Positions 1-7,435 of a stretch of 64,000 bases of DNA are shown in pieces. A model generated the notes under the pieces. The model was not told the DNA's origin and did no database searches. It saw nothing but the letters and a program-made list of their open reading frames with translations. Position numbers and translations under genes: made by a program. Source of the DNA: Candidatus Electrothrix aestuarii (GTDB lineage: Bacteria > Desulfobacterota > Desulfobulbia > Desulfobulbales > Desulfobulbaceae). Location of the stretch: assembly GCA_032595685.2 (NCBI GenBank), contig CP159373.1, forward strand, positions 1,137,001-1,201,000. The letters run 5' to 3'. Each line of letters opens with the position of its first letter. Positions within the stretch are counted from its first letter, which is position 1.

Positions 1-2
1 AT

Positions 3-270
3 CAGACCAGCTCGCTCAAACACCTTGCAGAAAAAATTACATCTCCCTTTTCATCTCGTCAGCACCCCAACCTCTCGCGCCACAGCCCCGAACTTCTCGT
101 TCAGGATAAAACCACAACTACACCTCCTCACTCCCCGACACATTCCCTGCCCAAAAGCACCAGTTGTACTTCCGGGAAAAGAGGAATATACTGCTGACAT
201 TGATCATGAAAAAGAGTGCGTTGTGCTCAACGGCACTAGAATACTCGGCAACCTGTAAAAAACATACATA
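3..270 (+). repeat. Rpn-unit upstream block, copy A
   Basis: About 270 bp in front of the truncated Rpn gene at 271. The same block recurs in front of the Rpn copies at 1754 and 3847, with a degenerate version before 5562. All end in a near-identical leader (CGGCAACCTGTAAAAAACAT) just before the start codon. The block contains an open frame in this copy, but the frame is not kept in the others, so I read it as a repeated non-coding leader that travels with the gene. Seen directly by comparing the copies. Confidence 0.75.
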
Positions 271-411
271 ATGGTCAGCAAAGAACGCTATATCAACCTG
301 TTAACTGATTACGGATTTAAGAAGATTTTCGGTGAAGAACCGAATAAGAACCTGCTCCTGGATTTTCTCAACGAGCTGCTGAAAGAGGAACAGGGAGAGA
401 TCCGAGAGTAA
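271..411 (+). pseudogene. Rpn/PD-(D/E)XK transposase-like gene, truncated copy A
   Basis: The first ~45 codons of the Rpn-type gene, nearly identical to the full copy at 1754 (start MVSKERYINL, then DYGFKKIFGEEPNKN). The frame stops at 409-411, immediately before a REP-like palindrome at 420-444, and all downstream domain sequence is gone. It lacks the catalytic region of the family and is surely non-functional. The truncation point next to a palindrome suggests that insertion or rearrangement removed the rest. Confidence 0.8.
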
Positions 412-419
412 ATAGGGGT

Positions 420-444
420 CAGAGCAAAATTAAATTTTACTCTG
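420..444. repeat. REP-like palindrome at the Rpn copy A truncation point
   Basis: An imperfect palindrome: left arm CAGAGCAAAAT, right arm ATTTTACTCTG (10 of 11 pairs). It is preceded by GGGGT, in the style of REP elements mobilised by TnpA-REP (RayT) transposases. It sits directly where the Rpn copy A stops. No RayT gene is visible in the window, so the assignment rests on shape only. Confidence 0.45.
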
Positions 445-525
445 TAAGAAATTAGCTATCACGGTTCAAATCATCCTCCTTTATCTCCACAAGCTACTCC
501 ACCCGACCGATACACATAATGATTA

Positions 526-687
526 TTACTCTCTTATTAAGTTCCTCGGCGACATCATCAATCGTCCCTTATACTTCTCCTGATATTTTATATAATAAGC
601 AACCAGCTTCCGTGGGTCATGGTCACATTGCACAGATATTGCGTGACGTACTTTTCGAATACGGTCAACCGTCGGATCGGTCTTCAT
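526..687 (-). CDS. small putative antitoxin/partner of PIN-domain protein
   Basis: A 53-residue protein (MKTDPTVDRIRKVRHAISVQ...) read on the minus strand, overlapping the 3' end of the PIN gene by 23 bp in another frame. The charged, helical start (MKTDP-V-RK-R) resembles short proteins that I recall sitting beside PIN-domain genes in many bacteria, where they are thought to act as antitoxins. The order here is toxin first, partner second. Overlap and order support a two-gene operon. No DNA-binding motif can be named with certainty. Confidence 0.55.
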   Translation of the reverse strand: MKTDPTVDRIRKVRHAISVQCDHDPRKLVAYYIKYQEKYKGRLMMSPRNLIRE

Positions 688-1165
688 CGTCTCTATCCTC
701 CTGCATGAGCTGAAAGGGGGTGGTCAAAATCGGGACAGGCAGGCCCAGCAGCGTATTGATGTGTCGGATATGCTCAAACTTATTTGCGTTGGCGAGATGG
801 CGGCAGTTCCAGGTGAGCAGAAACTGGCAATTGTAATACGAAGCGAGCGCAAGGTGAAGCGCATCCCCTGCCGGGTCGTTCGGCATGAGATGGTGCTGAA
901 TATACTCCTGAACAATATCAATCACCTCTTCATTGACAGGCAGCAGCGGCAGGCTTCCGACGAATTGCAGGGTATCCTCTTTGGTCGGATAATCCCCCTG
1001 TTCCAGTTCATCCAGAACCGGCGGAGCAGTCAGAAGCTCAAAGCGGGAACGATGCTCCTCCCACCATTCTCTTGTCCAGAGTCGTTTTGCTGCCGATTCT
1101 GGATCATCCCGTATTTCGTGATAATAGCTCGGAATACTTGTTTCGATATAAACTCTTGGTTTCAT
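665..1165 (-). CDS. PIN-domain (VapC-like) toxin/ribonuclease
   Basis: A 166-residue PIN-domain protein. It starts KPRVYIETSIPSYY, giving the N-terminal acidic position, and carries GDALHLALASYY plus LLTWNCRHLANA, the mid and C-terminal acidic/polar signature of VapC-type RNases. PIN toxins cleave RNA with a metal held by three or four acidic residues, and are neutralised by a small partner. The partner is probably the overlapping ORF at 526-687. The last ~15 residues are very acidic (EDRDDEDRSDG). The gene is intact. The target RNA cannot be told from sequence. Confidence 0.75.
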   Translation of the reverse strand: MKPRVYIETSIPSYYHEIRDDPESAAKRLWTREWWEEHRSRFELLTAPPVLDELEQGDYPTKEDTLQFVGSLPLLPVNEEVIDIVQEYIQHHLMPNDPAGDALHLALASYYNCQFLLTWNCRHLANANKFEHIRHINTLLGLPVPILTTPFQLMQEDRDDEDRSDG

Positions 1166-1268
1166 GGCCTTGCCCTCTGATAAGCTGCTCTCTCTTTAAC
1201 CTTCATAAGGTACAGGCAAGCCCCATAGCTGTAAACAGTAAAATCCAGAATGCCCGTTTTTTCAGGCA

Positions 1269-1490
1269 TCAACAAGAGTTCCTCTCCTCAACCCAACAAT
1301 ACAACACCGGCACCACAAAAACAGTCAGCATGGCAATAATCATCCCCCCAAAAGAAGGAATAGCCATAGGCACCATAATATCCGAACCCCGCCCGGTTGA
1401 GGTCAGAATCGGAATCAGGGCCAGGATAGTGGTGGCCGAGGTCATCAGAGCCGGGCGGATGCGTCGTTGGGCTCCGTGCAGGACCATAAA
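1269..1490 (-). pseudogene. C-terminal fragment of CusA/RND heavy-metal efflux pump
   Basis: The last ~73 residues of an RND permease: VLHGAQRRIRPALMTSATT, then a GSDIMVPMAIPSFGGM turn and a hydrophobic tail ending in VVPVLYCW. This is the typical final membrane segments of CusA/CzcA. Everything upstream is missing. Just past 1490 the sequence turns into the repeated Rpn leader block (copy B, from about 1511), so an Rpn unit sits where the rest of the pump gene should be. Confidence 0.7.
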
Positions 1491-1510
1491 TATATAGCTT
1501 ATTGATATTA

Positions 1511-1753
1511 CGAAAAAATATATCTCCCTTTTCATCTCGTCAGCACCCCAACCTCCCGCGCCACAGCCCCGAGCTTCTCGTTCAGGATAAAACCACAAGC
1601 TACACCTCCTCGCTCCCCGACACATTCCCTGCCCAAAAGCACCGGTTGTACTTCCGGGAAAAGAGGAATATACTACTGACATTGATCATGAAGAAAGAGT
1701 GCATTACGCTGAACCGCCCCAGAATACTCGGCAACCTGTAAAAAACATACATA
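1511..1753 (+). repeat. Rpn-unit upstream block, copy B
   Basis: The second copy of the ~240 bp leader, starting next to the RND-pump fragment and running to the start of the only full-length Rpn gene. It is shorter on the left than copies A and C, so the junction with the efflux gene is likely the insertion edge. Confidence 0.7.
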
Positions 1754-2641
1754 ATGGCCAGCAAAGAACGCTATATCAACCTGTTCACTGATTACGGATT
1801 TAAGAAGATCTTCGGCGAAGAGCCGAATAAGAACCTGCTCCTGGATTTTCTCAACGAGCTGCTGAAAGAGGAACAGGGAGAGATCCGGGATCTGACCTAC
1901 CTGAAGACCGAACAACTCGGCGACACCGATATCGACCGCAAGGCGATCTTCGACCTCTACTGCGAGAATGAACAGGGAGAGAAGTTCATTGTCGAACTCC
2001 AGAAGAGCAAACAGAATTTTTTCAAGGACCGAGCACTCTACTACTCCACCTTTCCCATCCGCGAACAGGCGGAACGAGGGGACTGGAATTTTAAACTTAA
2101 GGCCGTGTATACGGTGGCTATCCTGGATTTTGTCTTTGACGAGGACAAAGACCAACCTGAAAAATACCGCTATGATGTCAAGCTGTCAGATATTGAAACC
2201 AACAAGGTCTTTTATGATAAACTGACCTTCATCTACCTGGAGATGCCCAAATTCAGCAAGGAACTGGACGAACTGACCACCCGGTTTGACAAGTGGCTCT
2301 ATGTGATCAGGAACCTCAACCGGCTGGAGAGGATACCGGATACCTTACGGGAACAGGTTTTTGAGCAGCTCTTTGATACTGCGGAGATTGCACGCTTTAC
2401 CCCGGACCAAGTGCGTTCTTATGAGAAAAGTCTGAAATATTATAGGGACATGAAAAACTCCCTTGATACAGCCTTTGATGAGGGGAGAGTAGAAGGAAAA
2501 GAAGAAGGGAGAGTAGAAGGTAAGAATGAAAGAGATAGAGAAATAGTCCTCAACGGACTTCAGCAAGGATTTGATATCAAAATGATTGCTCAGTTGACGG
2601 GCCTGTCAGAAGAAGAGATTAAGGAAATTGGACAAGGATAA
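1754..2641 (+). CDS. Rpn-family PD-(D/E)XK nuclease/putative transposase (intact copy)
   Basis: A 295-residue protein of the Rpn/YhgA-like group (PDDEXK_2 type), linked to RecA-independent recombination in E. coli. The N-terminus KERYINLFTDYGFKKIFG is the family hallmark. Residues ~67-84 (AIFDLYCENEQGEKFIVELQ) fit the D...E-x-Q nuclease core. The C-terminus has a duplicated EGRVEGKEEGRVEGK linker and a short helical tail (MIAQLTGLSEEEI) common in these proteins. This is the only intact one of four copies in the first 6 kb. The ATG follows the conserved leader. Confidence 0.8.
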   Translation: MASKERYINLFTDYGFKKIFGEEPNKNLLLDFLNELLKEEQGEIRDLTYLKTEQLGDTDIDRKAIFDLYCENEQGEKFIVELQKSKQNFFKDRALYYSTFPIREQAERGDWNFKLKAVYTVAILDFVFDEDKDQPEKYRYDVKLSDIETNKVFYDKLTFIYLEMPKFSKELDELTTRFDKWLYVIRNLNRLERIPDTLREQVFEQLFDTAEIARFTPDQVRSYEKSLKYYRDMKNSLDTAFDEGRVEGKEEGRVEGKNERDREIVLNGLQQGFDIKMIAQLTGLSEEEIKEIGQG

Positions 2642-2675
2642 ACAGGCTCAGAGGGAAGAATAGGGGGCGTAGCAC

Positions 2676-2768
2676 GATACAATACTTGAACAGCTCGCAC
2701 GCCGGGGCGACATTCCCGGCGCATTGGACGTTCTTGAAGTGAAATTTCTGGGTACCCGGTTAGATTAA
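2676..2768 (+). pseudogene. C-terminal remnant, possibly of another Rpn-type gene
   Basis: A 30-codon open stretch (DTILEQLARRGDIPGALDVL...) ending in TAA, with no start of its own, just behind the intact Rpn gene. It is similar in style to the charged helical tails of Rpn/YhgA-like proteins, so it may be the tail of an older or different copy. The assignment is weak and rests on position and composition. Confidence 0.3.
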
Positions 2769-2817
2769 CCCCTTTCTCAGAGCTGTATTTATGTCTACTT
2801 TCCTGCTGAAGAGGCAG

Positions 2818-3101
2818 TTAAACAATAGCAATTTTACAGCCCAGAGCTTCCACCACTTTTTTTACAGTGTCGAACTTCGGAGAACTACCTTCAGACAGAG
2901 CTTTGTAAAGATTCTGCCTGCCGAGTTTCGTTTTTTGGCAATCTCAGTCATGCCTTTCGCCTTGGCAATATCACCCAATGCACATTGGAAGCCTTCAACA
3001 CCATTTTCTTCCAACATAATCTGAAGGTACTCTTTCATCATTTCCGGGCTGTCAAGGTACTCACTTGCATCCCACTTGCTTGTAGTCACGTCCATTATCA
3101 T
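2818..3101 (-). pseudogene. HigA-type addiction-module antidote, frameshifted
   Basis: Begins DVTTSKWDASEYLDSPEMM, then ALGDIAKAKGMTEIAKK, the clear start of the 'addiction module antidote' HTH family. The frame then breaks in a run of six A's on the coding strand. In the -1 frame the expected helix-turn-helix continues (TKLGRQNLYKALSEGSSPKF...) to a stop at 2818. One missing A explains it. Downstream of and adjacent to its toxin gene, which is also frameshifted. Confidence 0.75.
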
Positions 3102-3107
3102 GTGCTC

Positions 3108-3399
3108 CTATTCACCCATAATCGTTTTAGCTCTGGCAATATCCTGTTTCTGTGATGATTTATCACCGCCACAGAGCAGCAGGACAATCTTTTTCCCTTT
3201 TATTGTGTAATAAACACGATAGCCGGAGCCGAAAAAAAAACCGCAATTCAAACAAATTTTGCCCAACCGATTTAACATCACCGAAATTTCCATGTTCGAC
3301 ACGATAAAGCCGAGCAAGAATACGGTTAACAGCAGTTTTGTCTTTCAAACTGTTCAACCAGCTGTCAAAAATATTTGTTTTTTCAATTTCGTATTTCAT
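3108..3399 (-). pseudogene. HigB/RelE-type toxin, frameshifted
   Basis: N-terminal half MKYEIEKTNIFDSWLNSLKD...VKSVGQNLFELRFFF. The C-terminal half lies in another frame (GSGYRVYYTIKGKKIVLLL, then CGGDKSSQKQDIARAK). Together they give a typical ~97-residue HigB/RelE 'killer protein'. The break falls in a run of nine T's on the coding strand; one T fewer restores the frame. As read, the toxin would be inactive. It precedes the antidote by a few bases, the HigBA order. Confidence 0.8.
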
Positions 3400-3579
3400 G
3401 CGCTTATTGTCTCACTTGTAGGACAAGAGGTCAAGCTGATTTTTTGAGAAATAGGAAATAGGGGACACTACTATGATCCGAACAGTATGACAATTATGAT
3501 TTTTTTGTCAAGAATAACTTCCTGATAGACTGCTGTCTTAAAAGGCTAAATTCCCTTGCGCCTCAAGGAAATTTATTAG

Positions 3580-3846
3580 ATCAGCCCGCTCAAACACCTT
3601 GCAGAAAAAATTACATCTCCCTTTTCATCTCGTCAGCACCCCAACCTCCCGCGCCACAGCCCCGAACTTCTCATTCAGGATAAAACCACAAACTACACCT
3701 CCTCGCTCCCCGACACATTCCCTGCCCAAAAGCACCGGTTGTACTTCCGGGAAAATAGGAACATACTGCTGACATTGATCATGAAGAAAGAGTGCGTTGT
3801 GCTCAACGGCACTAGAATACTCGGCAACCTGTAAAAAACATACATA
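3580..3846 (+). repeat. Rpn-unit upstream block, copy C
   Basis: The third copy of the leader block, colinear with copy A over its whole length, in front of the truncated Rpn copy at 3847. Confidence 0.75.
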
Positions 3847-4104
3847 ATGGCCAGTAAAGAACGCTATATCAACCTGTTCACTGATTACGGATTTAAGAAG
3901 ATCTTCGGTGAAGAACCGAATAAGAATCTGCTCCTGGATTTTCTCAACGAGCTGCTCAAAGAGGAACAGGGAGAAATCCGGGATCTGACCTATCTGAAGA
4001 CCGAACAGCTCGGCGACACCGATATCGACCGCAAGGCGATCTTCGATCTCTACTGGAAAAGGGGTCGGATTTATTTTTCGATGAATACTCGTGCAAAATG
4101 TTGA
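3847..4104 (+). pseudogene. Rpn-type gene, truncated copy C
   Basis: Identical or nearly so to the first ~70 residues of the intact copy (MASKERYINL... to AIFDLYW). Similarity ends at about 4055, inside the nuclease core, and the frame runs on to a chance stop at 4104. The break lies at the edge of a REP-like inverted repeat (arms 4066-4079 and 4103-4117), as in copy A. Confidence 0.8.
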
Positions 4105-4117
4105 AAAAGTAAATCCG
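4066..4117. repeat. REP-like inverted repeat at the Rpn copy C truncation point
   Basis: Arms CGGATTTATTTTTC (4066-4079) and GAAAAAGTAAATCCG (4103-4117) pair with one mismatched position around a ~23 bp loop, preceded by GGGGT. Same layout as the palindrome beside copy A, but different arm sequence. Confidence 0.45.
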
Positions 4118-4180
4118 TATTCTTCGTACATACTTCAAGTGTTCCTTGATCCCACCTCAAAAACCTTGTAAATTGAAAAC

Positions 4181-5368
4181 ATGAATTTCAATTTACAAGG
4201 ATACATTAAGCGCCAGCAAGAAAAGAACGTTGCTGATTCCCTGGCTTCCTTTCCAGTAACCGCTTTGCTGGGACCACGCCAATGCGGCAAGTCGACTTTG
4301 GCGAAACACCTGCTCAGTCAACGAGATGACGCTGTCTTTCTTGATCTGGAACGTCCTTCAGACCTGCGAAAACTCACTGACCCTGAACTCTTTTTTCATA
4401 CGCACAGAGACAAGCTGATCTGCATTGACGAGGTACAGATGGGGCCTGCAATATTTCCCCTTTTGCGTGCCACAGTGGATGATGACCGAAGGCCCGGTCG
4501 TTTCTTTCTTCTTGGTTCAGCCTCGCAGGAACTCATACGAAAAAGCTCTGAAACCCTGGCAGGGCGTATCCATTACATCGAACTCACTCCTTTCACCTGT
4601 ACAGAACTTCTTGCCAGTTCCCAATTCTCCAGAGAAAAACTCATGGAACTCTGGGCCAGAGGCGGATTCCCTGAATCCGTACTTGCTGTGTCCGATGCCA
4701 TCAGTCTGACATGGCGGGAGGATTTTATCCGCACCTTTCTTGAACGCGATATCAACCAGTTCGAATTTTCCGTGGCTGCGCAGACCATGCGCCGCTTCTG
4801 GAGCATGCTTGCCCATTATCACGGACAGGTTATGAATTATTCCAAACTCGGTCAGGCCCTCGGGGTAACCCACCCCACAGTGAAACGATATCTTGAGCTG
4901 CTGGAGCAGACCTATATGGTCCGCTCGCTGGCACCCTACAGTGCCAACATCAAAAAAAGATTGGTCAAGGCACCAAAGATATACCTGCGCGACTCAGGTG
5001 TCCTGCATGCCTTACTTGAGATTGACACCCTGGAAGACCTTCTTGGGCACCCGGTTGTGGGCGGTTCATGGGAAGGCTTCTGTATTGAGCAGATTCTTGC
5101 TGCAAAACCAAACTGGCGAGCCAGCTTTTACCGGACGTCTTCTGGCGAAGAAATTGATTTGATCCTTGAACGGGGACAAAAAAGCCTGGCCTTTGAGTTC
5201 AAAGCATCCATGTCACCCAAGGTGTCGCGCGGTTTCAACGCTACCCTTGAAATACTCCAACCGAACCACACCTGGATCATTGCTCCGGTTCCGGAGCCTT
5301 ATCCCTTTCAGCAAAATGTCACTGTCAGTGATATTTTTTCTGTTGTTGAGGAAATTACAGGGTATTGA
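4181..5368 (+). CDS. AAA ATPase with DUF4143 C-terminal domain
   Basis: A 395-residue member of the AAA_14/DUF4143 family. The Walker A is LLGPRQCGKSTLAKHLL (residues ~29-45) and the Walker B is KLICIDEVQMGP (~78-89). An AAA sensor-like segment, FFLLGSASQELIRKSSETLAG, follows. The C-terminal half holds a nuclease-like fold typical of DUF4143 (EEIDLILERG, then AFEFKAS, ~327-344), resembling a restriction-endonuclease core with E-V-D/E-x-K spacing. Family members are widespread and accessory, and their cellular role is unknown. No signal peptide. It stands alone between repeats. Confidence 0.75.
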   Translation: MNFNLQGYIKRQQEKNVADSLASFPVTALLGPRQCGKSTLAKHLLSQRDDAVFLDLERPSDLRKLTDPELFFHTHRDKLICIDEVQMGPAIFPLLRATVDDDRRPGRFFLLGSASQELIRKSSETLAGRIHYIELTPFTCTELLASSQFSREKLMELWARGGFPESVLAVSDAISLTWREDFIRTFLERDINQFEFSVAAQTMRRFWSMLAHYHGQVMNYSKLGQALGVTHPTVKRYLELLEQTYMVRSLAPYSANIKKRLVKAPKIYLRDSGVLHALLEIDTLEDLLGHPVVGGSWEGFCIEQILAAKPNWRASFYRTSSGEEIDLILERGQKSLAFEFKASMSPKVSRGFNATLEILQPNHTWIIAPVPEPYPFQQNVTVSDIFSVVEEITGY

Positions 5369-5448
5369 CCTCCTCGGATATCATTTCATCCCATAGAATA
5401 GTATAAATTGGGGTTAGATTACTCCACCCACATCCCCTGTACCATCAC

Positions 5449-5561
5449 AACAGTTGTACTTCCGTAAAAATAAGAATATACTGATGGCGTTCATACTATC
5501 AGAAGATCGCGACATGGTAAACCGCACCAGAGTACCCGGCAACCCGTAAAAAACACAAACA
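5449..5561 (+). repeat. degenerate Rpn leader, copy D
   Basis: A partial and diverged version of the leader block (GTTGTACTTCCG..., then a spacer and the CCCGTAAAAAACACAAACA tail) before the internally deleted Rpn copy at 5562. Confidence 0.5.
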
Positions 5562-5735
5562 ATGCCCACCAAAGAACGCTACATCAACCTTTTCACCGAT
5601 TACGGATTTAAAAAGATCTTCGGCGAAGGTCCGAACAGGAACCTGCTGCTGGATTTTGCCTTTGACGAAGACAAAGACCAACCCCATCAGATCAATTCCC
5701 AAATCGCCAAACCGTATCCATTGAAATTCCGGTAA
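5562..5735 (+). pseudogene. Rpn-type gene with internal deletion, copy D
   Basis: 57 codons. Residues 1-32 match the family start (MPTKERYINLFTDYG... NLLLDF) and are joined in frame to FDEDKDQP, which lies about 100 residues further on in the intact copy. Both sides of the join carry CTGGATTTT in the intact gene, so the deletion probably arose between these short repeats. After DQP the sequence is unrelated and soon stops. Non-functional. Confidence 0.75.
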
Positions 5736-5812
5736 AAAATAAATATACTGAGAGCGATACGATTTTGAGAGGATAAAATAACACATCGATAGGGTCAGAC
5801 TCGATTGATCTC

Positions 5813-5905
5813 TCACTCCCCCTTATCCAAACTCCCCCCAACCTCAGTATTAACCTTCAACGGCACATCCAACTCCATAACCAATTCTATAGTCTCCTTC
5901 ACCAT
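5813..5905 (-). pseudogene. duplicated 3'-end relic of polA
   Basis: 93 bp that on the minus strand read MVKETIELVMELDVPL... ending SLDKGE and a stop. The last 31 codons of polA (7436-7528) read MVKDTMESVMALDVPL... SLDKGE. By my count about 77 of 93 bases agree. No more of polA is present. The relic lies on the far side of the ATPase cassette (6137-7267) from the complete gene and in the same orientation. Confidence 0.85.
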
Positions 5906-6136
5906 TATAAATTAGGACAGAGACCCCGATTGACTTTTCCTGTTTATTTTCCGTTTAATTGGGCCACCTCTCCTCTTTTGCTCAATTTGTCAGGAGTTAC
6001 TGGGTGAGGAAGCAAGGGCGATAGGGCGCGTAGCTTTCTTTGATTAATTTTCAGGTTGACCAGAAAATTTATTGAGATATATTTCGATTGACCCGAAAAT
6101 TTCACAGACTAATGAGTTAACGATCCATAACGCCTT

Positions 6137-7267
6137 ATGAACAGATATATTAAATCCTCGGTTATTGATGACCTGCACAAAAAAATGGTCTTTATTGGCG
6201 GTCCTCGTCAGGTTGGCAAGACCACTCTTGCCTTGGATATTCTCGGAGGTGATGAGCAGCATCCTGCCTATTTTAACTGGGATCATGCTGACGATAAGAG
6301 AATGCTCCTTCAAGGAGGATTGCCTGCTCGTCAGTCCTTAGTGATTCTGGATGAGATTCATAAGTACAAAAAATGGCGGAATTTTGTCAAGGGGCTCTAC
6401 GATAAAAATAAATCCCGTACTTCTTTCTTAATCACAGGTTCAGCACGGTTGGATTATTACCGCAAAGGTGGAGATTCCCTCCAGGGCCGGTATCATTATT
6501 ATCGCCTCCATCCTTTGTCTCTCTATGAACTGAACCAAAACCCTTCTTCTCAGGATCTGGAGTACCTGCTTAAATTTGGTGGTTTCCCGGAACCTTTTTT
6601 TGCCCACTCAGAACGGGATTGGAAGCGTTGGCAGCGGGAAAGAATTTCCCGGGTGATTCATGAGGATCTTGTCTCCTTGGAACAGGTGAAAGAAATCGGG
6701 CAGCTGGATTTACTTGCTGTGCTCTTGCAGAGTCGGGTTGCCTCACTCCTGTCCATAAATTCTCTGCGGGAGGATTTATCTGCTTCCCATGAGGCGGTGG
6801 ATCGCTGGGTACGGATCCTGGAAAACCTGTACTATTGTTTTCGGATCAGACCCTTTGCAGCGAACCGGATAAAGGCTTTGAAAAAAGATAAAAAGCTCTA
6901 TCTTTGGGACTGGTCTCTTTGCCCTGATCCTGGAGCACGGTTTGAGAATCTGGTTGCAGCAAATCTGCTCAAGTATTGCCATTACTGTGAAGACACCCTT
7001 GGTGACAGCATGGAGTTATGCTTTTTGCGTGATCAGCTGAAACGGGAAGTTGATTTTGTGGTGTTGCGGGATAATGTTCCAATCTTTGCGGTTGAATGCA
7101 AAAACGGGGCACAGTCTTTGAGCAAGCATCTTGCTTATTTTTCCGAACGGACAGATATCCCCTATTTTTATCAGGTACATACCGGAAAGGATGACTATGA
7201 AATGGCTGATCTGCGGGCGCGGGTGTTGCCGTTGACTCGGTTTGTTGAGGAGGTGTTGCAGGTGTGA
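6137..7267 (+). CDS. AAA ATPase/DUF4143 protein in cassette behind polA
   Basis: A 376-residue ATPase of the AAA_14/DUF4143 type, distinct from the one at 4181. Walker A is IGGPRQVGKTTLALDIL (~20-36), Walker B SLVILDEIHKYKKW (~69-82), and a sensor segment FLITGSARLDYYRKGGDSLQGR follows. The C-terminal domain has REVDFVVLRDN and FAVECKNGAQSLSKH (~305-331), a D...E-x-K pattern like PD-(D/E)XK nucleases. It is convergent with polA. The gene is enclosed between complete polA and the 93 bp polA relic, and a short inverted repeat (TTAGGACAGA at 5912 and TCTGTCCTTA at 7347) brackets it. Function of the family unknown. Confidence 0.75.
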   Translation: MNRYIKSSVIDDLHKKMVFIGGPRQVGKTTLALDILGGDEQHPAYFNWDHADDKRMLLQGGLPARQSLVILDEIHKYKKWRNFVKGLYDKNKSRTSFLITGSARLDYYRKGGDSLQGRYHYYRLHPLSLYELNQNPSSQDLEYLLKFGGFPEPFFAHSERDWKRWQRERISRVIHEDLVSLEQVKEIGQLDLLAVLLQSRVASLLSINSLREDLSASHEAVDRWVRILENLYYCFRIRPFAANRIKALKKDKKLYLWDWSLCPDPGARFENLVAANLLKYCHYCEDTLGDSMELCFLRDQLKREVDFVVLRDNVPIFAVECKNGAQSLSKHLAYFSERTDIPYFYQVHTGKDDYEMADLRARVLPLTRFVEEVLQV

Positions 7268-7435
7268 CGGGCGGTTCCGACCTTGTCGTAACCATAGGCT
7301 ACGGTCCGACCACAGATCAAAGGGCTTAGAGTCGATTGATTTTTGTTCTGTCCTTACCATAGTACAGTGGAGTAAGAGCGGGAATGTTTCACTCTCACAA
7401 ATACTGGCAACTACCTTATTTGCCCAACCTCTCAC

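Noticed and set aside
25-258. Open frame in the Rpn leader (copy A)
   Set aside because: The same block in copies B and C does not keep the frame, so coding is unlikely.
2862-3101. Programmed -1 frameshift in the HigA-like gene
   Set aside because: The A6 run could allow slippage, but the partner toxin is also broken and no stimulatory structure is evident, so decay or an indel is simpler.
5912-7356. ATPase cassette as an IS bounded by TTAGGACAGA inverted repeats
   Set aside because: The repeats are only 10 bp with one mismatch and no target duplication. The polA-end relic is the firmer border, so I did not call a transposon.
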